Shown: positions 44,965 to 55,758 of the stretch, in pieces
How positions within the stretch are numbered: the first letter of the stretch is position 1
How the letters are laid out: each line of letters starts with the position of its first letter
Assembly (NCBI RefSeq): GCF_029457495.1
Contig: NZ_CP120361.1
Coordinates: 3,240,001 to 3,304,000 of the forward strand
DNA length: 64,000 bases
Direction: 5' to 3'
Source: Chelativorans sp. AA-79
GTDB lineage: Bacteria; Pseudomonadota; Alphaproteobacteria; Rhizobiales; Rhizobiaceae
Program-made: the position numbers and the translations under genes
Notes under the pieces: model-generated
Database searches by the model: none
What the model was told of the DNA's origin: nothing
The model's input: the letters and a program-made list of their open reading frames with translations, nothing else

Positions 44965-47324
44965 TGGGGGTTGCGGTGCTTAGAGGCCGCGCAGCCGCCC
45001 GCTTGGCGCGTCTGCGGATGACAACCGGTGTCGCGATCATCGCCATCGTGGCGGTCGCTTCTGTCGCAGCGGCCCAGGTGGCCGGCATCGACGAGAGCGA
45101 TCTGCCACAGGACGCGCAGATGCTGCTTGCCGCCGACACCCTGGTCTACGACAACGACAGGAACACCATCACCGCCGTCGGCGGCGTGCAGATCGAATAT
45201 GGCGGCTATCGGGTGGTGGCGCAGCGCGTCACCTACGACCGGACCACCTCCCGGGTGATCGGCAGCGGCAATGTCGAGATCATCGATCAGGACGGCAATC
45301 GCTATCATGCCGACGAGATCGACCTCACGGACGATCTCGGCGAAGGCTTTATCCGCGCGCTCAGGGTCGAGACGATCGAAAAGACCTATTTCGGCGCCGA
45401 GAGCGCGGAGCGCGAGGGCGGGCGCATCACCACCTTCAACAAGGGCGTCTACACGGCCTGCGAGCCCTGCGAGGAGAACCCGAACCGCCCGCCCCTCTGG
45501 CAGATCAAGGCGCAGAAGATCATCTGGAACGGCGAGCGGAAGACCGTGCGCTTCCAGAACGCGCGCTTCGAGATGTTCGGCCTGCCGATTGCCTATCTGC
45601 CCTTCTTCGAGGTGGCCGACCCGACGGTGGAGCGCAAGTCCGGCTTCCTGATGCCCAGCGTGCTCGGCGGAAGCGAGCGCGGCTATGGCCTCAAGGTGCC
45701 CTATTATTTCGCCCTGTCTCCCACGTTCGATCTCACCGTCTCGGTGACGGGCTACACCAAACAGGGTTTCCTGGGCGAAGCCGAGTGGCGCCAGCAGTTC
45801 AACAACGGCCAGTACAATCTCCGGATCGCAGGCATCCGCCAGCGGAATCCGGAAGAATGGGCCACCACCGAGGTCGATGGCAACGAGACCGACCGCGGCA
45901 TGGTGGCCTCCAAGGGCGATTTCCAGATCAACCCGCGCTGGTCGACCGGCTGGAACATCATGGTCCAGTCGGACAAGAACTTCTCCCGCAGCTACGATAT
46001 CGAAGGCTATTCGGAAGCGGTGCACCGGTCGGAAGTCTATCTCACCGGTCTCGACGACCGGAACTATTTCGACCTGAGGGGTTACCGTTTCCAGGTGCAG
46101 GAGAGCGCGGTGACAGGTGGACGCAACGACGCGCAGCCGCTAGTCCTGCCCAATCTCGATTATTCGTACACGCCCGACAGGTCGGTCGCCGGCGGCGAAC
46201 TCACCATCGACGTGAACGCGCAGTCGCTCTATCGCGACGAGGGCATGTACGGAACCAAGCTGCAGGGACTGGAAGGGAACTCGGGCCGCTTCACCACGGA
46301 GGCCGAGTGGCGGCGCTCCTTCGTTACGAGCGCCGGGCTCGTGGTCACGCCCATCCTGCATGCGCGCGGTGATTCCATCTTCACGGACTACTCGCAGAAC
46401 GCCGTCGGCCAGATCCAGAGCTTCACGATCAACGGCATGACGACCGAGAGCGAGGTCCGGTCGGCCTATTACCGCTCGATGGCGACGGCGGGCATCGAAG
46501 CGCGGTGGCCCATCCTGTTCTCGGCGGCCGGCTCCGCGCATATCATCGAGCCCATGGCCCAGCTCTTCGCGCGGCCCGACGAGCCCTATCACGACAGGCT
46601 CGGCATCCCGAACGAGGATGCGCAGTCGCTCGTGTTCGACGCCACCACGCTCTTCGAACGCGACAAGTTCTCGGGCTATGACCGCATCGAAGGCGGCACG
46701 CGCGCCAATCTGGGTATCCGCTACTCGGGCAGTTTCGCAAATGGCTGGACTGCGCACGGCCTCTTTGGCCAATCTTATCAGCTTGCGGGCGACAATCCTT
46801 ACGATTCGCCGGATCTGGTGAATGTCGGCGCCTATTCCGGGCTTGAGACGGACGTATCAGACTATGTCGGACTGGTCGGGGTCTCGCTGCCGAACGGTCT
46901 TGCCTTCTCGACGGGCGTGCGGCTGGACGAGGAGACCTTCGATCTCAAGCGTGCCGATGTGCGGGCGGGCGGTGCGGTGGGGCCGGTGACCGCCAATCTG
47001 CAGTATGCCTTCATCGAATCCCAGCCGCTCTACGGGTTCGACGAGGACCGGCAGGAGGTTAGCGGGCATGCCTCGATCCGCTTCCACCAGAACTGGCGCG
47101 GCTTCGCGTCGGGAACCTTCGACATCGAAAGCAGGACGCTCGTGAAGAACTCCTTCGGCTTTGCCTATGACGACGAGTGCTTCACCTATCTGATGTCCTT
47201 CTCGCAAGAGCGCGACGGGGTCACCGGAGAGCGGGAGAACAGCTTCGGCTTCACCATCTCGCTGCGCACGCTCGGAGATTTCGGAAGTTCTTCGGCCGGT
47301 CTGTCATCTTTCACCGCACAGTAG
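44964..47324 (+). CDS. lptD: LPS-assembly outer-membrane protein LptD
   Basis: A 786-residue protein from the GTG at 44964, which has GGGAGGA just upstream. A signal segment (VAIIAIVAVASVAAAQ) precedes an OstA/LptA-like jellyroll (LLAADTLVYDNDRNTITAVG, then NVEIIDQDGNRYHADEIDL) and a large beta-barrel that receives LPS from LptA and inserts it in the outer leaflet with LptE. Cysteines in YTACEPCEENP and in DDECFTY could form the disulfide seen between these regions in other LptD proteins. surA, pdxA and rsmA follow as in E. coli. Confidence 0.95.
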   Translation: MGVAVLRGRAAARLARLRMTTGVAIIAIVAVASVAAAQVAGIDESDLPQDAQMLLAADTLVYDNDRNTITAVGGVQIEYGGYRVVAQRVTYDRTTSRVIGSGNVEIIDQDGNRYHADEIDLTDDLGEGFIRALRVETIEKTYFGAESAEREGGRITTFNKGVYTACEPCEENPNRPPLWQIKAQKIIWNGERKTVRFQNARFEMFGLPIAYLPFFEVADPTVERKSGFLMPSVLGGSERGYGLKVPYYFALSPTFDLTVSVTGYTKQGFLGEAEWRQQFNNGQYNLRIAGIRQRNPEEWATTEVDGNETDRGMVASKGDFQINPRWSTGWNIMVQSDKNFSRSYDIEGYSEAVHRSEVYLTGLDDRNYFDLRGYRFQVQESAVTGGRNDAQPLVLPNLDYSYTPDRSVAGGELTIDVNAQSLYRDEGMYGTKLQGLEGNSGRFTTEAEWRRSFVTSAGLVVTPILHARGDSIFTDYSQNAVGQIQSFTINGMTTESEVRSAYYRSMATAGIEARWPILFSAAGSAHIIEPMAQLFARPDEPYHDRLGIPNEDAQSLVFDATTLFERDKFSGYDRIEGGTRANLGIRYSGSFANGWTAHGLFGQSYQLAGDNPYDSPDLVNVGAYSGLETDVSDYVGLVGVSLPNGLAFSTGVRLDEETFDLKRADVRAGGAVGPVTANLQYAFIESQPLYGFDEDRQEVSGHASIRFHQNWRGFASGTFDIESRTLVKNSFGFAYDDECFTYLMSFSQERDGVTGERENSFGFTISLRTLGDFGSSSAGLSSFTAQ

Positions 47325-47420
47325 CGCGGCAGAAGACGTCACAGTTTCGCCTATCAAAAAAGTGATGCTATTATCACTGTTGGTTTCTTTTCGTGTGAAA
47401 TGATGAAGGAAAGGGAGATT

Positions 47421-48359
47421 ATGTCGGTGCGGAGCATATGCCGGTCGACGGCCATGATGGCGCTGGCGGCGATGCTGGTGCTGGGGGTGGGCGCTGCGAC
47501 CATTCTCCCCTCCGAGGCGACGGAGATCCGTTATGTCGTCAATGACCGTCCCATCACGAGCTACGACGTCGAACGGCGCGCAGCGCTTCTCAGGCTCATG
47601 CAGCGCAAGGGCAATATCAGCGAACTGGCCGCGGAGGAGATGATCGACCAGACGCTGCGCCAGCAGGAGATGGCGCGCGTGGGCGTGAACATCACGCAGG
47701 CGATGGTCGACCAGTCCTATGCGAATTTCGCCTCGTCGAACAAGATGACCACCGCGCAGCTCGACCAGATACTGGGACAGGCAGGGGTCACCAAGGACCA
47801 TTTCAAGGAGTTCATCCGCACCCAGATCGGCTGGGGCCGCGTGATGCAGGGCCGTTCGCGCGCCGGCACCTCCCTTTCCGAGCAGGACGTGGTGCAGAAG
47901 ATGCTGCAGCAGGGCGGGGAGAAGCCAACGGCGACCGAATATATGCTGCAGCAGGTCATTTTTGTCGTGCCGGCCGCCCAGCGCGGGCAGATCATGGCGC
48001 GACGCAAGCGCGAGGCGCAGGCCATGCGTGACCGCTTCAACGGCTGCGCCAACACGGTGGAATTCGCCAAGGGGCTGATCGACGTCACCGTGCGAGACAT
48101 GGGCCGCGTGCTTGCGCCCGAGCTGCCGCCGGAGTGGAAGGAGCAGATTTCCAACACCCGTCCCGGCGGCGCCACGCCCATTCGCGAGACGGAACGCGGC
48201 GTCGAGTTCATCGGCATCTGCAGCGCGCGCGAGGTCTCCGACGACCACGTGGCCAAGATGGTGTTCCAGAACCAGGAAGAGGGCGATGAATCCTTCGAGC
48301 AGATGTCGAAGGAGTACACTACCCAGCTGCGCGAAAGGGCTCGTATCGTCCGCCGCTGA
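47421..48359 (+). CDS. SurA-like periplasmic chaperone/peptidyl-prolyl isomerase
   Basis: A 312-residue protein with a signal segment, a SurA_N-type helical domain ([20 protein letters not shown], then [20 protein letters not shown]) and one parvulin-like region ([15 protein letters not shown] through [13 protein letters not shown]). E. coli SurA has two parvulin domains; one is usual in alphaproteobacteria. The isomerase residues are poorly conserved, so it may act mainly as a chaperone for LptD and other barrels. It lies between lptD and pdxA, the conserved position of surA. The start at 47421 has AGGGAG upstream. Confidence 0.88.
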   Translation: MSVRSICRSTAMMALAAMLVLGVGAATILPSEATEIRYVVNDRPITSYDVERRAALLRLMQRKGNISELAAEEMIDQTLRQQEMARVGVNITQAMVDQSYANFASSNKMTTAQLDQILGQAGVTKDHFKEFIRTQIGWGRVMQGRSRAGTSLSEQDVVQKMLQQGGEKPTATEYMLQQVIFVVPAAQRGQIMARRKREAQAMRDRFNGCANTVEFAKGLIDVTVRDMGRVLAPELPPEWKEQISNTRPGGATPIRETERGVEFIGICSAREVSDDHVAKMVFQNQEEGDESFEQMSKEYTTQLRERARIVRR

Positions 48360-48379
48360 GAGAAGACCGGGTCGCAATC

Positions 48380-49420
48380 ATGGCGCTCGCCGCGCGAACG
48401 GATTCCGCACCTGCCCTGGCGCTGACGGTCGGCGATCCCTCGGGAATCGGGCCCGAAATCCTGCTTCTCGCCTGGCAAGGGAGGAAGGCTGCGGCGCTTC
48501 CTCCCTTCTACGTGCTGGGCGACCCTGCGCTTCTTGCCGCGCGCGCCCGGCGGCTCGGTCTCGATATTCCCATCGCCGAGATCGCACCAGAAGAGGCGGG
48601 GAGCCGCTTTTCCGAGGCCCTGCCGATAGTGCCTATCGAGAACCGGCTTGTGGATACGCCCGGCCTCCCATCCGCGGTGAATGCGGCAGGCGTCATCGAA
48701 GCGATCCGGCGCGCTGTCGAGGACACGCTTTCAGGGCATACGGCGGCCGTCGTCACCTGCCCGATCGCCAAGAAACCGCTTTACGACGCCGGGTTCGGCT
48801 TTCCCGGGCATACGGAGTTCCTGGGTCATCTGGCAGAGGAGGTCGCGGGCGCATCAGCCACGCCCGTCATGATGCTGGCGGGGCCGGAGCTGCGCACCGT
48901 GCCCGTCACCGTGCACCAGGCGCTCGCCGGGGTGCCAAAAAGCCTCACCGCCGGGTTGATCGAGAAGACGGGGGAGATCGTCGCCCGCGACCTGAAGGAG
49001 CGTTTCGGCATTCCCTCCCCGCGCCTTGCCGTCGCCGGTCTCAATCCGCATGCGGGCGAAGGCGGCTCGATGGGCAGCGAGGATGCGGACGTCATCGCGC
49101 CAGCGATCGAGGCGCTGCGGAAGAAGGGCATCGACGCGTTCGGTCCCCTCCCCGCCGACACCATGTTCCACGCAGCAGCCCGCAGCAAGTATGATGTGGC
49201 GCTGTGCATGTATCACGACCAGGCGCTGATCCCGGTCAAGACCATAGGCTTCGACGATACGGTGAACGTCACGCTCGGGCTTCCCTTCATCCGCACCTCG
49301 CCTGATCACGGCACGGCCTTCGACATCGCCGGCCAGGGAATTGCCCGGCCGGACAGCCTGATCGCGGCGCTCAAGCTCGCCCGTATCCTCGCCGACAACA
49401 GCGCGAAGCGCAGCGCATGA
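48380..49420 (+). CDS. pdxA: 4-hydroxythreonine-4-phosphate dehydrogenase
   Basis: A 346-residue NAD-dependent enzyme of pyridoxal-5'-phosphate synthesis by the DXP-dependent route. It opens [20 protein letters not shown] and has [40 protein letters not shown] (metal-binding His) and [13 protein letters not shown] (second His). Length fits. Its stop overlaps the rsmA ATG (ATGA), and surA-pdxA-rsmA is the same order as in E. coli. Confidence 0.96.
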   Translation: MALAARTDSAPALALTVGDPSGIGPEILLLAWQGRKAAALPPFYVLGDPALLAARARRLGLDIPIAEIAPEEAGSRFSEALPIVPIENRLVDTPGLPSAVNAAGVIEAIRRAVEDTLSGHTAAVVTCPIAKKPLYDAGFGFPGHTEFLGHLAEEVAGASATPVMMLAGPELRTVPVTVHQALAGVPKSLTAGLIEKTGEIVARDLKERFGIPSPRLAVAGLNPHAGEGGSMGSEDADVIAPAIEALRKKGIDAFGPLPADTMFHAAARSKYDVALCMYHDQALIPVKTIGFDDTVNVTLGLPFIRTSPDHGTAFDIAGQGIARPDSLIAALKLARILADNSAKRSA

Positions 49421-50244
49421 GCATGGACGGGCTGCCGCCGCTGCGCGAGGTGATCGAGCGGCACGGACTTTTCGCCAAAAAGGCGCTGGGCCAGAATTTC
49501 CTCCTCGACCTCAACCTGACCCGACGCATCGCGCGCGCGGCGGGGCGGCTGGAGAATGCCACCGTGCTGGAGGTAGGGCCCGGGCCGGGCGGGCTCACGC
49601 GCGCGCTGCTCATGGAAGGCGCCAAGCGCGTGGTGGCCATCGAGCGAGACGACCGTTGCATCGCAGCGCTCGAGGAAATCGCCGCACATTATCCCGGCCG
49701 CCTGGAAATCGTCGCGGGCGACGCCATGAAGACGGACTTCGCCGCGCTGGCCGAGGGGGTGGGCGAGGTGAAGATCGTCGCCAACCTGCCCTACAACATC
49801 GGCACGGAACTGCTCATCCGCTGGCTTACGCCACAGATATGGCCTCCTTTCTACGAATCCATGACGCTGATGTTCCAGCGCGAGGTGGCGGAGCGCGTCG
49901 TGGCGATGCCGGGAAGCAGCCATTACGGCCGGCTGGGCGTGCTCTCCGGCTGGCGCACGCAAGCCAGCATCGCCTTCGACGTGCCGCCACAGGCCTTCAC
50001 GCCGCCGCCCAAGGTCACCTCCTCCGTGGTCCGGATCCTGCCGCGACCCGAGCCGCTCCCGGCCGATATCGGCAAGCTCGCACGAACCACCGAGGCTGCC
50101 TTCGGCCAGCGCCGCAAGATGCTGCGCCAGAGCCTGAAATCGCTCGGCGGCGAACGTCTCCTGGAAAAAGTCGGCATCGACGGCACGCGACGCGCCGAGA
50201 CGCTTTCAGTGGAGGAATTCGTCCGCCTGGCCCGGGCGATATGA
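49417..50244 (+). CDS. rsmA: 16S rRNA dimethyladenosine transferase
   Basis: A 275-residue KsgA enzyme that dimethylates A1518 and A1519 of 16S rRNA late in 30S assembly. Motifs are [34 protein letters not shown] (SAM binding), [15 protein letters not shown] (catalytic NLPY) and [14 protein letters not shown]. The C-terminal helical domain includes [15 protein letters not shown]. It overlaps pdxA by four bases and converges with gmk 20 bp downstream. Confidence 0.97.
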   Translation: MSMDGLPPLREVIERHGLFAKKALGQNFLLDLNLTRRIARAAGRLENATVLEVGPGPGGLTRALLMEGAKRVVAIERDDRCIAALEEIAAHYPGRLEIVAGDAMKTDFAALAEGVGEVKIVANLPYNIGTELLIRWLTPQIWPPFYESMTLMFQREVAERVVAMPGSSHYGRLGVLSGWRTQASIAFDVPPQAFTPPPKVTSSVVRILPRPEPLPADIGKLARTTEAAFGQRRKMLRQSLKSLGGERLLEKVGIDGTRRAETLSVEEFVRLARAI

Positions 50245-50264
50245 GCGCAGCAAACCGCAGGATA

Positions 50265-50921
50265 CTATTCCGGCCGCTCCGTCAGAAGCCCCTTCACGAA
50301 TTCCTCCAACCCCGGCCGGCGCTCGCGCCGCAGGCGCTCGGCGACGACGATGGAGCGGACCGAGTTGAAGGCGCGGGTGAGATCGTCGTTCACGACGACA
50401 TAGTCGTAGTCGCGCCACTGCTCGATCTCGCGATGGGCATTTTTCAGCCGCCGCTCGATGATGTCGGATGTGTCTTCGGCGCGCCGCGTCAGCCGCGCCA
50501 GCAGTTCCTTCATGGTCGGCGGCAGGATGAAGACGGAAACGATGTCGGCCGGCATCTTTTCGCGGAGCTGTGCCGCGCCCTGCCAGTCGATGTCGAACAG
50601 CATGTCGCGTCCTCCCGCGATCGCCTCCTCGACCGGCTTGCGCGGCGTGCCGTAGCAGTTGCCGTGGACTTCCGCCCATTCGAGAAGATCGCCGCCGTCG
50701 CGCAGCATCTCGAACTCGTGCATGGTCTTGAAGTGATAGTGCACGCCCTCGATTTCGCTGGCACGGCGCGGACGGGTCGTCACGCTCACCGACAGCTCGA
50801 ACCCGCCATCATTCTCGAGCAGGCTGCGTGCGATGGTGGACTTGCCCGCCCCCGAAGGCGAGGACAGCACCAGCATCACGCCCCGGCGGCGGATGGCGGC
50901 GGATGGCGAGGCGGGCTCCAT
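50265..50921 (-). CDS. gmk: Guanylate kinase
   Basis: A 218-residue kinase that converts GMP to GDP. P-loop [16 protein letters not shown], the GMP-binding [20 protein letters not shown] and the [15 protein letters not shown] region are standard. The start at 50921 lies 2 bp after the yicC stop, so the two are co-transcribed, as is common in proteobacteria. It is the last gene of the long minus-strand cluster that begins with fabD. Confidence 0.96.
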   Translation of the reverse strand: MEPASPSAAIRRRGVMLVLSSPSGAGKSTIARSLLENDGGFELSVSVTTRPRRASEIEGVHYHFKTMHEFEMLRDGGDLLEWAEVHGNCYGTPRKPVEEAIAGGRDMLFDIDWQGAAQLREKMPADIVSVFILPPTMKELLARLTRRAEDTSDIIERRLKNAHREIEQWRDYDYVVVNDDLTRAFNSVRSIVVAERLRRERRPGLEEFVKGLLTERPE

Positions 50922-50923
50922 TC

Positions 50924-51811
50924 CTACTCCAGATTCTGCACCTGCTCCCGAAACTGGTCGACCACCACGTTGAGCTCGAGGCCGATCGCCGTCACGGAAG
51001 AGGCATTGGATTTCGAACACAGCGTATTCGATTCCCGGTTAAATTCCTGTGCAAGGAAATCGAGCTTGCGCCCCACCGGCCCGTCACCCTCGATCAGGGT
51101 GCGCGCGGCGGCGACGTGCGTCTTCAGGCGGTCGATCTCCTCGCGTATATCGGCCTTTGTGGCGAGGAAAGCCGCCTCCTGGTGCAGGCGCGCCTCATCC
51201 AGCGCGGGGGCGGCATCCATCAGGAGCTTCACCTGCTCCTGAAGGCGCAGGCGGATCGTGGCGGGGTCCCGGGACGGATCTGTCTCGGCCCTTTCCGTCA
51301 ACGCCTCGATCGCTGCAATCCGATCCATGAGAACGGGCCGAAGCGACGCCCCCTCCTCTCGGCGGGCGGCAAGGAGATCATCGAGCGCATGGTCTAGTGC
51401 GGCAAGCGCGAGTGCATCCAGCCGCTCGCCCGTCTCGTCGTCGTCGCCGGCGTCCGGCAGGTCCATCACTCCGCGCAGCGCCAGCAGGCCATCGGCCCGC
51501 GCCGGGGCTGTCCCGTGCTCCTCCTGCAACTTGCGGGAAAGCCGGGCAAGCTCGTCCAAAAGGTCCTCGTCCACGACAGGGCGCCGCAGTGCCGCGCCGC
51601 GGGATACGGACAGGCCGGCCTGGATGTTGCCGCGCGAGAAGCGTTTCGCGATGCGCTGCTTGGCCGGCTGCTCCAGCCGTTCAAGGCCGGGCGGCAGGCG
51701 CACCCGCGCTTCCAGCCCGCGGCCATTGACGGATTTGAGTTCCCAGCTCACCGCCGCCACGTCGTCCTCGAGGGAAGCACGGGCAAAGCCCGTCATGCTC
51801 TGTATCGTCAT
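50924..51811 (-). CDS. yicC: YicC family endoribonuclease
   Basis: A 295-residue protein. The start [16 protein letters not shown], the phrase [18 protein letters not shown] and the C-terminal block [20 protein letters not shown] followed by KSNA are the signature of the YicC family, which in E. coli acts on small RNAs such as RyhB. A long helical stretch with alternating charges lies between them. It is coupled to gmk (2 bp gap), with mltG 36 bp upstream. Confidence 0.93.
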   Translation of the reverse strand: MTIQSMTGFARASLEDDVAAVSWELKSVNGRGLEARVRLPPGLERLEQPAKQRIAKRFSRGNIQAGLSVSRGAALRRPVVDEDLLDELARLSRKLQEEHGTAPARADGLLALRGVMDLPDAGDDDETGERLDALALAALDHALDDLLAARREEGASLRPVLMDRIAAIEALTERAETDPSRDPATIRLRLQEQVKLLMDAAPALDEARLHQEAAFLATKADIREEIDRLKTHVAAARTLIEGDGPVGRKLDFLAQEFNRESNTLCSKSNASSVTAIGLELNVVVDQFREQVQNLE

Positions 51812-51847
51812 CCCGCCCGCCTCTGATTCCTTCCGCGAAGGAGCACG

Positions 51848-53026
51848 TCAGTTTGCGCTCTCCTCGCCATCCTCCGGGCTCTCCGCCGCACCGGAGGCCG
51901 GCTCTGCCGCGGCAGCGGCCGCCTCCCTTTCCCGCTCGATCTTGCGCCAGCGCGCCACGTTCTCATTGTGCTCGTCGAGCGAGGTCGCGAACACATGGCC
52001 TCCATTGCCGTCGGCGACGAAATAGAGCTCGTCCGTGCGCGACGGATTGGCCACCGCCTCCAGTGCGGCCCGGCCCGGATTGGCGATCGGCGTGGGCGGC
52101 AGTCCGTCCACCAGATAGGTGTTATAGGGCGTCTTCTTGTCGAGATCCGATCGGTAGATCGGGCGGCCGGATGGCTTGCCCTCGCCGCCGAAGAGGCCGT
52201 AGATCACCGTCGGGTCGGACTGCAGCCGCATGCCGCGCTTCAGCCGGTTGAGGAAGACGGCGGCCACCCGCGAGCGCTCGTCGGCGCGGCCGGTCTCCTT
52301 CTCCACGATGGAGGCGAGCGTCACGAACTCGTTGATGTCATCGAGCGGAAGATCCTCCGCCCGGCGCTCCCAGATGCCTTTCACCAGCTCTTCCTGATCC
52401 GCTTGCAGCCGCTCCACGACCTCCGTGCGGGAAAGCCCGCGCGTGAAGCGAAGCGTGTCGGCGGCAAGGCTGCCCTCGGGTGGAAGCTCCTCGGGGAGTT
52501 CGCCCGACAGTTCCTCCGTCCCGGCGATCCTGTCGAAGACCTGCGCCACCGTGAGCCCCTCGGGGATGGTCAGGGAATAGAGAACGGACTTGCCGCTCTC
52601 CAGAAGCTCCATGATCTCGCGCATGGAGGCGCCGGCCTTGATCTCATATTCGCCCGCCTTCAGCCTGCTGTCGGCGCCGTGCACGCGAAGGCCGAGAAGG
52701 AACACGCGGGCATCGCTGATGAGCCCCTCGCTTTCCAGCGTCCGCGCAATCTCGCGCACGCCCGTATTGGGCTTGATCATCACCGTTTCGGTGGTGGTGG
52801 ACGGACCTGGCCCGTCGAAGGTGCGCTTGCCGACATAGAAGGCGATGCCGGCCACCACCAGCACGAAGACGATCGAGGAGATGACGAAGTTCAGGAAGAC
52901 GACGAACTGGTTTCGAGAGTGGCGCGAGCGCTTCGGCGGCGGGGGCGTGCCTGCCTCCGGACGCAGCGTCTCGCGCGCCGACCTGAGCACGAAGGTTCTT
53001 GAAGGCTGATCTTTCCGGTCAGTCAC
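51848..53026 (-). CDS. mltG: Endolytic murein transglycosylase MltG
   Basis: About 392 residues from a GTG at 53026; a TTG at 53053 is possible. A cytoplasmic basic segment leads to one membrane helix (VVFLNFVISSIVFVLVVAGI). A LysM-like subdomain follows, then the YceG domain with the catalytic Glu in LASIVEKETGRADERS, and QSDPTVIYGLFGGEG and TPYNTYLVDGLPPTPIANPG. It cuts nascent glycan strands and sets their length. The C-terminus has a run of Ala/Glu. It lies between fabF and yicC. Confidence 0.93.
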   Translation of the reverse strand: MTDRKDQPSRTFVLRSARETLRPEAGTPPPPKRSRHSRNQFVVFLNFVISSIVFVLVVAGIAFYVGKRTFDGPGPSTTTETVMIKPNTGVREIARTLESEGLISDARVFLLGLRVHGADSRLKAGEYEIKAGASMREIMELLESGKSVLYSLTIPEGLTVAQVFDRIAGTEELSGELPEELPPEGSLAADTLRFTRGLSRTEVVERLQADQEELVKGIWERRAEDLPLDDINEFVTLASIVEKETGRADERSRVAAVFLNRLKRGMRLQSDPTVIYGLFGGEGKPSGRPIYRSDLDKKTPYNTYLVDGLPPTPIANPGRAALEAVANPSRTDELYFVADGNGGHVFATSLDEHNENVARWRKIEREREAAAAAAEPASGAAESPEDGEESAN

Positions 53027-53212
53027 CTCGAGCGAATCCCCATCATTATGCAACGCGTTTTTGTGGCGGAATCATCTACACGATTTGACGCACAATAGCG
53101 TCAATTTTCCGGCATCCGGTACAAAGGTCCCGCCGAACCGATCATGTGCTGCATCCCGGCCGCCTCCCCCGCTCACACCGGGAATCCGCCGCCGGAGCCA
53201 GCCGGCCCGAGA

Positions 53213-54469
53213 TCAGGCGTCGTAACGCCGGAACACCAGGGACGCGTTCGTGCCGCCGAAGCCGAAGGAGTTGGAAAGCGCCACGTCGATCCGCCGCTCC
53301 CGCGGCTTGTTGGGCACGAGATCGATCGCCGTCTCGGCTTCCGGATTGTCGAGATTGATCGTGGGCGGCGCCACATTGTCGCGGATCGCGAGGATTGAGA
53401 AGATGGCCTCCGCCGCGCCGGCAGCACCCAGGAGATGGCCGATCGAGGACTTGGTGGAGGACATCGAGACCTTGCCGGACGCATCGCCGACAAGGCGCTC
53501 CACCGCCTTCAGTTCGATCGTGTCGGCCATGGTGGAGGTGCCGTGTGCATTGATATAGTCGATATCGGCGGGCGTGATCCCCGCGCGCTTCACCGCCGCC
53601 GACATGCAGCGGAACGCCCCGTCGCCGTCCTCGGCCGGCGCGGTGATGTGGTAGGCGTCGCCCGAGAGGCCGTAGCCCACCACCTCGCCATAAATCCTGG
53701 CGCCACGCGCCTTGGCATGCTCCAGCTCTTCCAGGACCAGCACACCCGCGCCCTCGCCCATGACGAACCCGTCACGATCGCGGTCATAGGGTCGTGAGGC
53801 CTTCTCCGGCGTGTCGTTGAAACTCGTGGAGAGCGCCTTGCATGCCGAGAAACCGGCGATCGAAAGCCGTGTGACGGGCGATTCCGCGCCGCCGGCAAGC
53901 ATCACGTCCGCATCGCCCAGCATGATCAGCCGCGAGGCGTCGCCTATGGCATGCGCGCCGGTCGAGCAGGCGGTGACCACCGCGTGATTCGGGCCCTTGA
54001 GCCCGTGACGGATCGACACCTGCCCTGAGACCAGGTTGATGATGTTGCCGGGGATGAAGAAGGGGCTGATACGACGAGGCCCGCGATCACGCAGGATGAG
54101 CGCATTCTCGGCGATCCCGTCGATGCCACCGATGCCGGAGCCGATGAGAACGCCGGTCGCGCAGCGCTCCTCCTCGGTCTTCGGCTCCCAACCCGAATCG
54201 GCCAGAGCGAGGTCGGCGGCGGCGATCCCGTAGGTGATGAAATCACTCACCTTGCGCAGTTCGCGCGGCTCCAGGAACGCCTCCGGGTCGAATGCACCCT
54301 CGCCCTCGCGCGGTATGATATTTGCAATCTTGCAGGGCAGGTCATCGACCTCGAAGGTGTCGATGCGCCTGGCCCCGCTCTTGCCGGCAAGAAGCTTCTT
54401 CCATGCCTGCTCCGCGCCAAGGCCGAGCGGCGAGAGAAGCCCCATACCAGTGACGACGACGCGTCTCAT
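53213..54469 (-). CDS. fabF: 3-oxoacyl-ACP synthase II
   Basis: A 418-residue condensing enzyme that elongates acyl-ACP with malonyl-ACP. The Cys-His-His triad is seen in VVTACSTGAHAIGDA, INAHGTSTMADT and KSSIGHLLGAAGAAEA. The start at 54469 (MRRVVVTGMGLLSPLG) is the family N-terminus; the frame opens slightly earlier. acpP is 43 bp upstream and mltG follows, so the gene is in the fabD-fabG-acpP-fabF series. Confidence 0.96.
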   Translation of the reverse strand: MRRVVVTGMGLLSPLGLGAEQAWKKLLAGKSGARRIDTFEVDDLPCKIANIIPREGEGAFDPEAFLEPRELRKVSDFITYGIAAADLALADSGWEPKTEEERCATGVLIGSGIGGIDGIAENALILRDRGPRRISPFFIPGNIINLVSGQVSIRHGLKGPNHAVVTACSTGAHAIGDASRLIMLGDADVMLAGGAESPVTRLSIAGFSACKALSTSFNDTPEKASRPYDRDRDGFVMGEGAGVLVLEELEHAKARGARIYGEVVGYGLSGDAYHITAPAEDGDGAFRCMSAAVKRAGITPADIDYINAHGTSTMADTIELKAVERLVGDASGKVSMSSTKSSIGHLLGAAGAAEAIFSILAIRDNVAPPTINLDNPEAETAIDLVPNKPRERRIDVALSNSFGFGGTNASLVFRRYDA

Positions 54470-54512
54470 TCCTGATTTGCCCCGCATTCCTGGTCGTGCG
54501 TGAAGACGCCGC

Positions 54513-54749
54513 TCAGGCGGTGGCCTTTTCGATGTATTTCACGGCGTCGCCGACCGTCAGGATGGTCTCGGCCGCATCGTCGGGAATTTCAACGCCGAAT
54601 TCTTCCTCAAAAGCCATGACCAGCTCAACGGTGTCGAGGCTGTCGGCGCCCAGATCGTCGATGAAGCTGGCCTGTTCGGTCACCTTGTCGGCGTCCACGC
54701 CGAGATGCTCGACAACGATTTTCTTGACGCGCTCTGCAGTATCACTCAT
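54513..54749 (-). CDS. acpP: Acyl carrier protein
   Basis: A 78-residue acidic four-helix carrier. Ser37 in [11 protein letters not shown] receives 4'-phosphopantetheine and then carries the growing acyl chain for fatty acid, lipid A and phospholipid synthesis. Sequence and length are close to the E. coli protein. It lies between fabG and fabF, with its own 240-bp upstream gap that probably contains a strong promoter. Confidence 0.98.
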   Translation of the reverse strand: MSDTAERVKKIVVEHLGVDADKVTEQASFIDDLGADSLDTVELVMAFEEEFGVEIPDDAAETILTVGDAVKYIEKATA

Positions 54750-54783
54750 GTGGGAACCCTCGACTTCATGAATTTCCGGTCTT

Positions 54784-54812
54784 CGTTAGCGGCAGGTTTG
54801 ACGCTAATCAAG
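54784..54812 (-). promoter_or_regulatory. Predicted promoter of acpP
   Basis: On the minus strand TTGATT (54807-54812), a 17-bp spacer and TAACGA (54784-54789) lie about 35 bp before the acpP start. The -10 box is weak, but the spacing is ideal and the gap to fabG is otherwise empty. Confidence 0.4.
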
Positions 54813-54989
54813 CTGAAAAGATGGCCGGGTCAGCGGCTTCCCAAGCTTCATTGCGTCCGCTTCCCGCCGGAACGGGCGCCGACTCACCTGCGTTTTCGGC
54901 GCGCCGCATAACATGAATGGGCGGGAGAGCAAAGCTTCGCCCCGGATTCACCGGCCGGCTTTGCATTCCCTGCGGCACGCGGGAGCCTG

Positions 54990-55727
54990 CTAGATCATCA
55001 CCATGCCGCCGTTCACATGGATCGTCTGACCGGTCACATAAGCCGCCTCGTTCGCGGCGAGATAGACCGCGGCCGCGGCGATTTCCTCGCCCGTTCCCAT
55101 GCGCTTCAAGGGAATCACGCCCATGATGGATTCGCGCTGCTTCTCATTCAGCTTGTCGGTCATGGCGGTCTCGATGAAGCCCGGCGCCACGCAGTTGACC
55201 GTGATGTTGCGGCTCGCAACCTCCTGGGCGAGCGACTTCGAAAAGCCGATGAGGCCCGCCTTGGAGGCGCAATAGTTCGCCTGGCCCGGATTGCCGGCGA
55301 CGCCGACCACCGAGGAGATGTTGATGATCCGGCCCCAGCGGCGGCGCATCATGGGGTGCGTCAGCTCGCGGGTGAGGCGGAAAGCGGCGGTGAGATTGGT
55401 CTCGATCACCGCATCCCAGTCCTCGTCGCTCATGCGCACGAAGAGCCCGTCGCGCGTGATGCCCGCATTGTTGACGAGGATGTCGACGCCCCCGAGCTCC
55501 GATTCGGCCTTCGCGGCGAGTGCCTTCACCTCTTCCCGGTCGGCGAGGTTGGCGGGGAAGACCTTGGCCCGTTCGCCGAGATCGCCGGCCAGCGCATCGA
55601 GCTTCTCCACGCGCGTGCCGTGCAGGCCCACGGTCGCGCCCTGCCCGTGCAGCGCGCGGGCGATCGCCTCGCCGATTCCGCCCGTGGCCCCGGTGACGAG
55701 CGCCTTGCGGCCGCTGAGATCAAACAT
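54990..55727 (-). CDS. fabG: 3-oxoacyl-ACP reductase
   Basis: A 245-residue NADPH-dependent SDR that reduces beta-ketoacyl-ACP. TGATGGIGEAIARALH binds the cofactor, VDILVNNAGITRDG is the NNAG block, and INISSVVGVAGNPGQANYCA followed by SKAG gives the Ser-Tyr-Lys triad. The end VTGQTIHVNGGMVMI is typical. It follows fabD by 31 bp on the same strand. Confidence 0.97.
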   Translation of the reverse strand: MFDLSGRKALVTGATGGIGEAIARALHGQGATVGLHGTRVEKLDALAGDLGERAKVFPANLADREEVKALAAKAESELGGVDILVNNAGITRDGLFVRMSDEDWDAVIETNLTAAFRLTRELTHPMMRRRWGRIINISSVVGVAGNPGQANYCASKAGLIGFSKSLAQEVASRNITVNCVAPGFIETAMTDKLNEKQRESIMGVIPLKRMGTGEEIAAAAVYLAANEAAYVTGQTIHVNGGMVMI

Positions 55728-55758
55728 GGCTTGGTCCCTCTTTCTGAAAAGCCGGAAA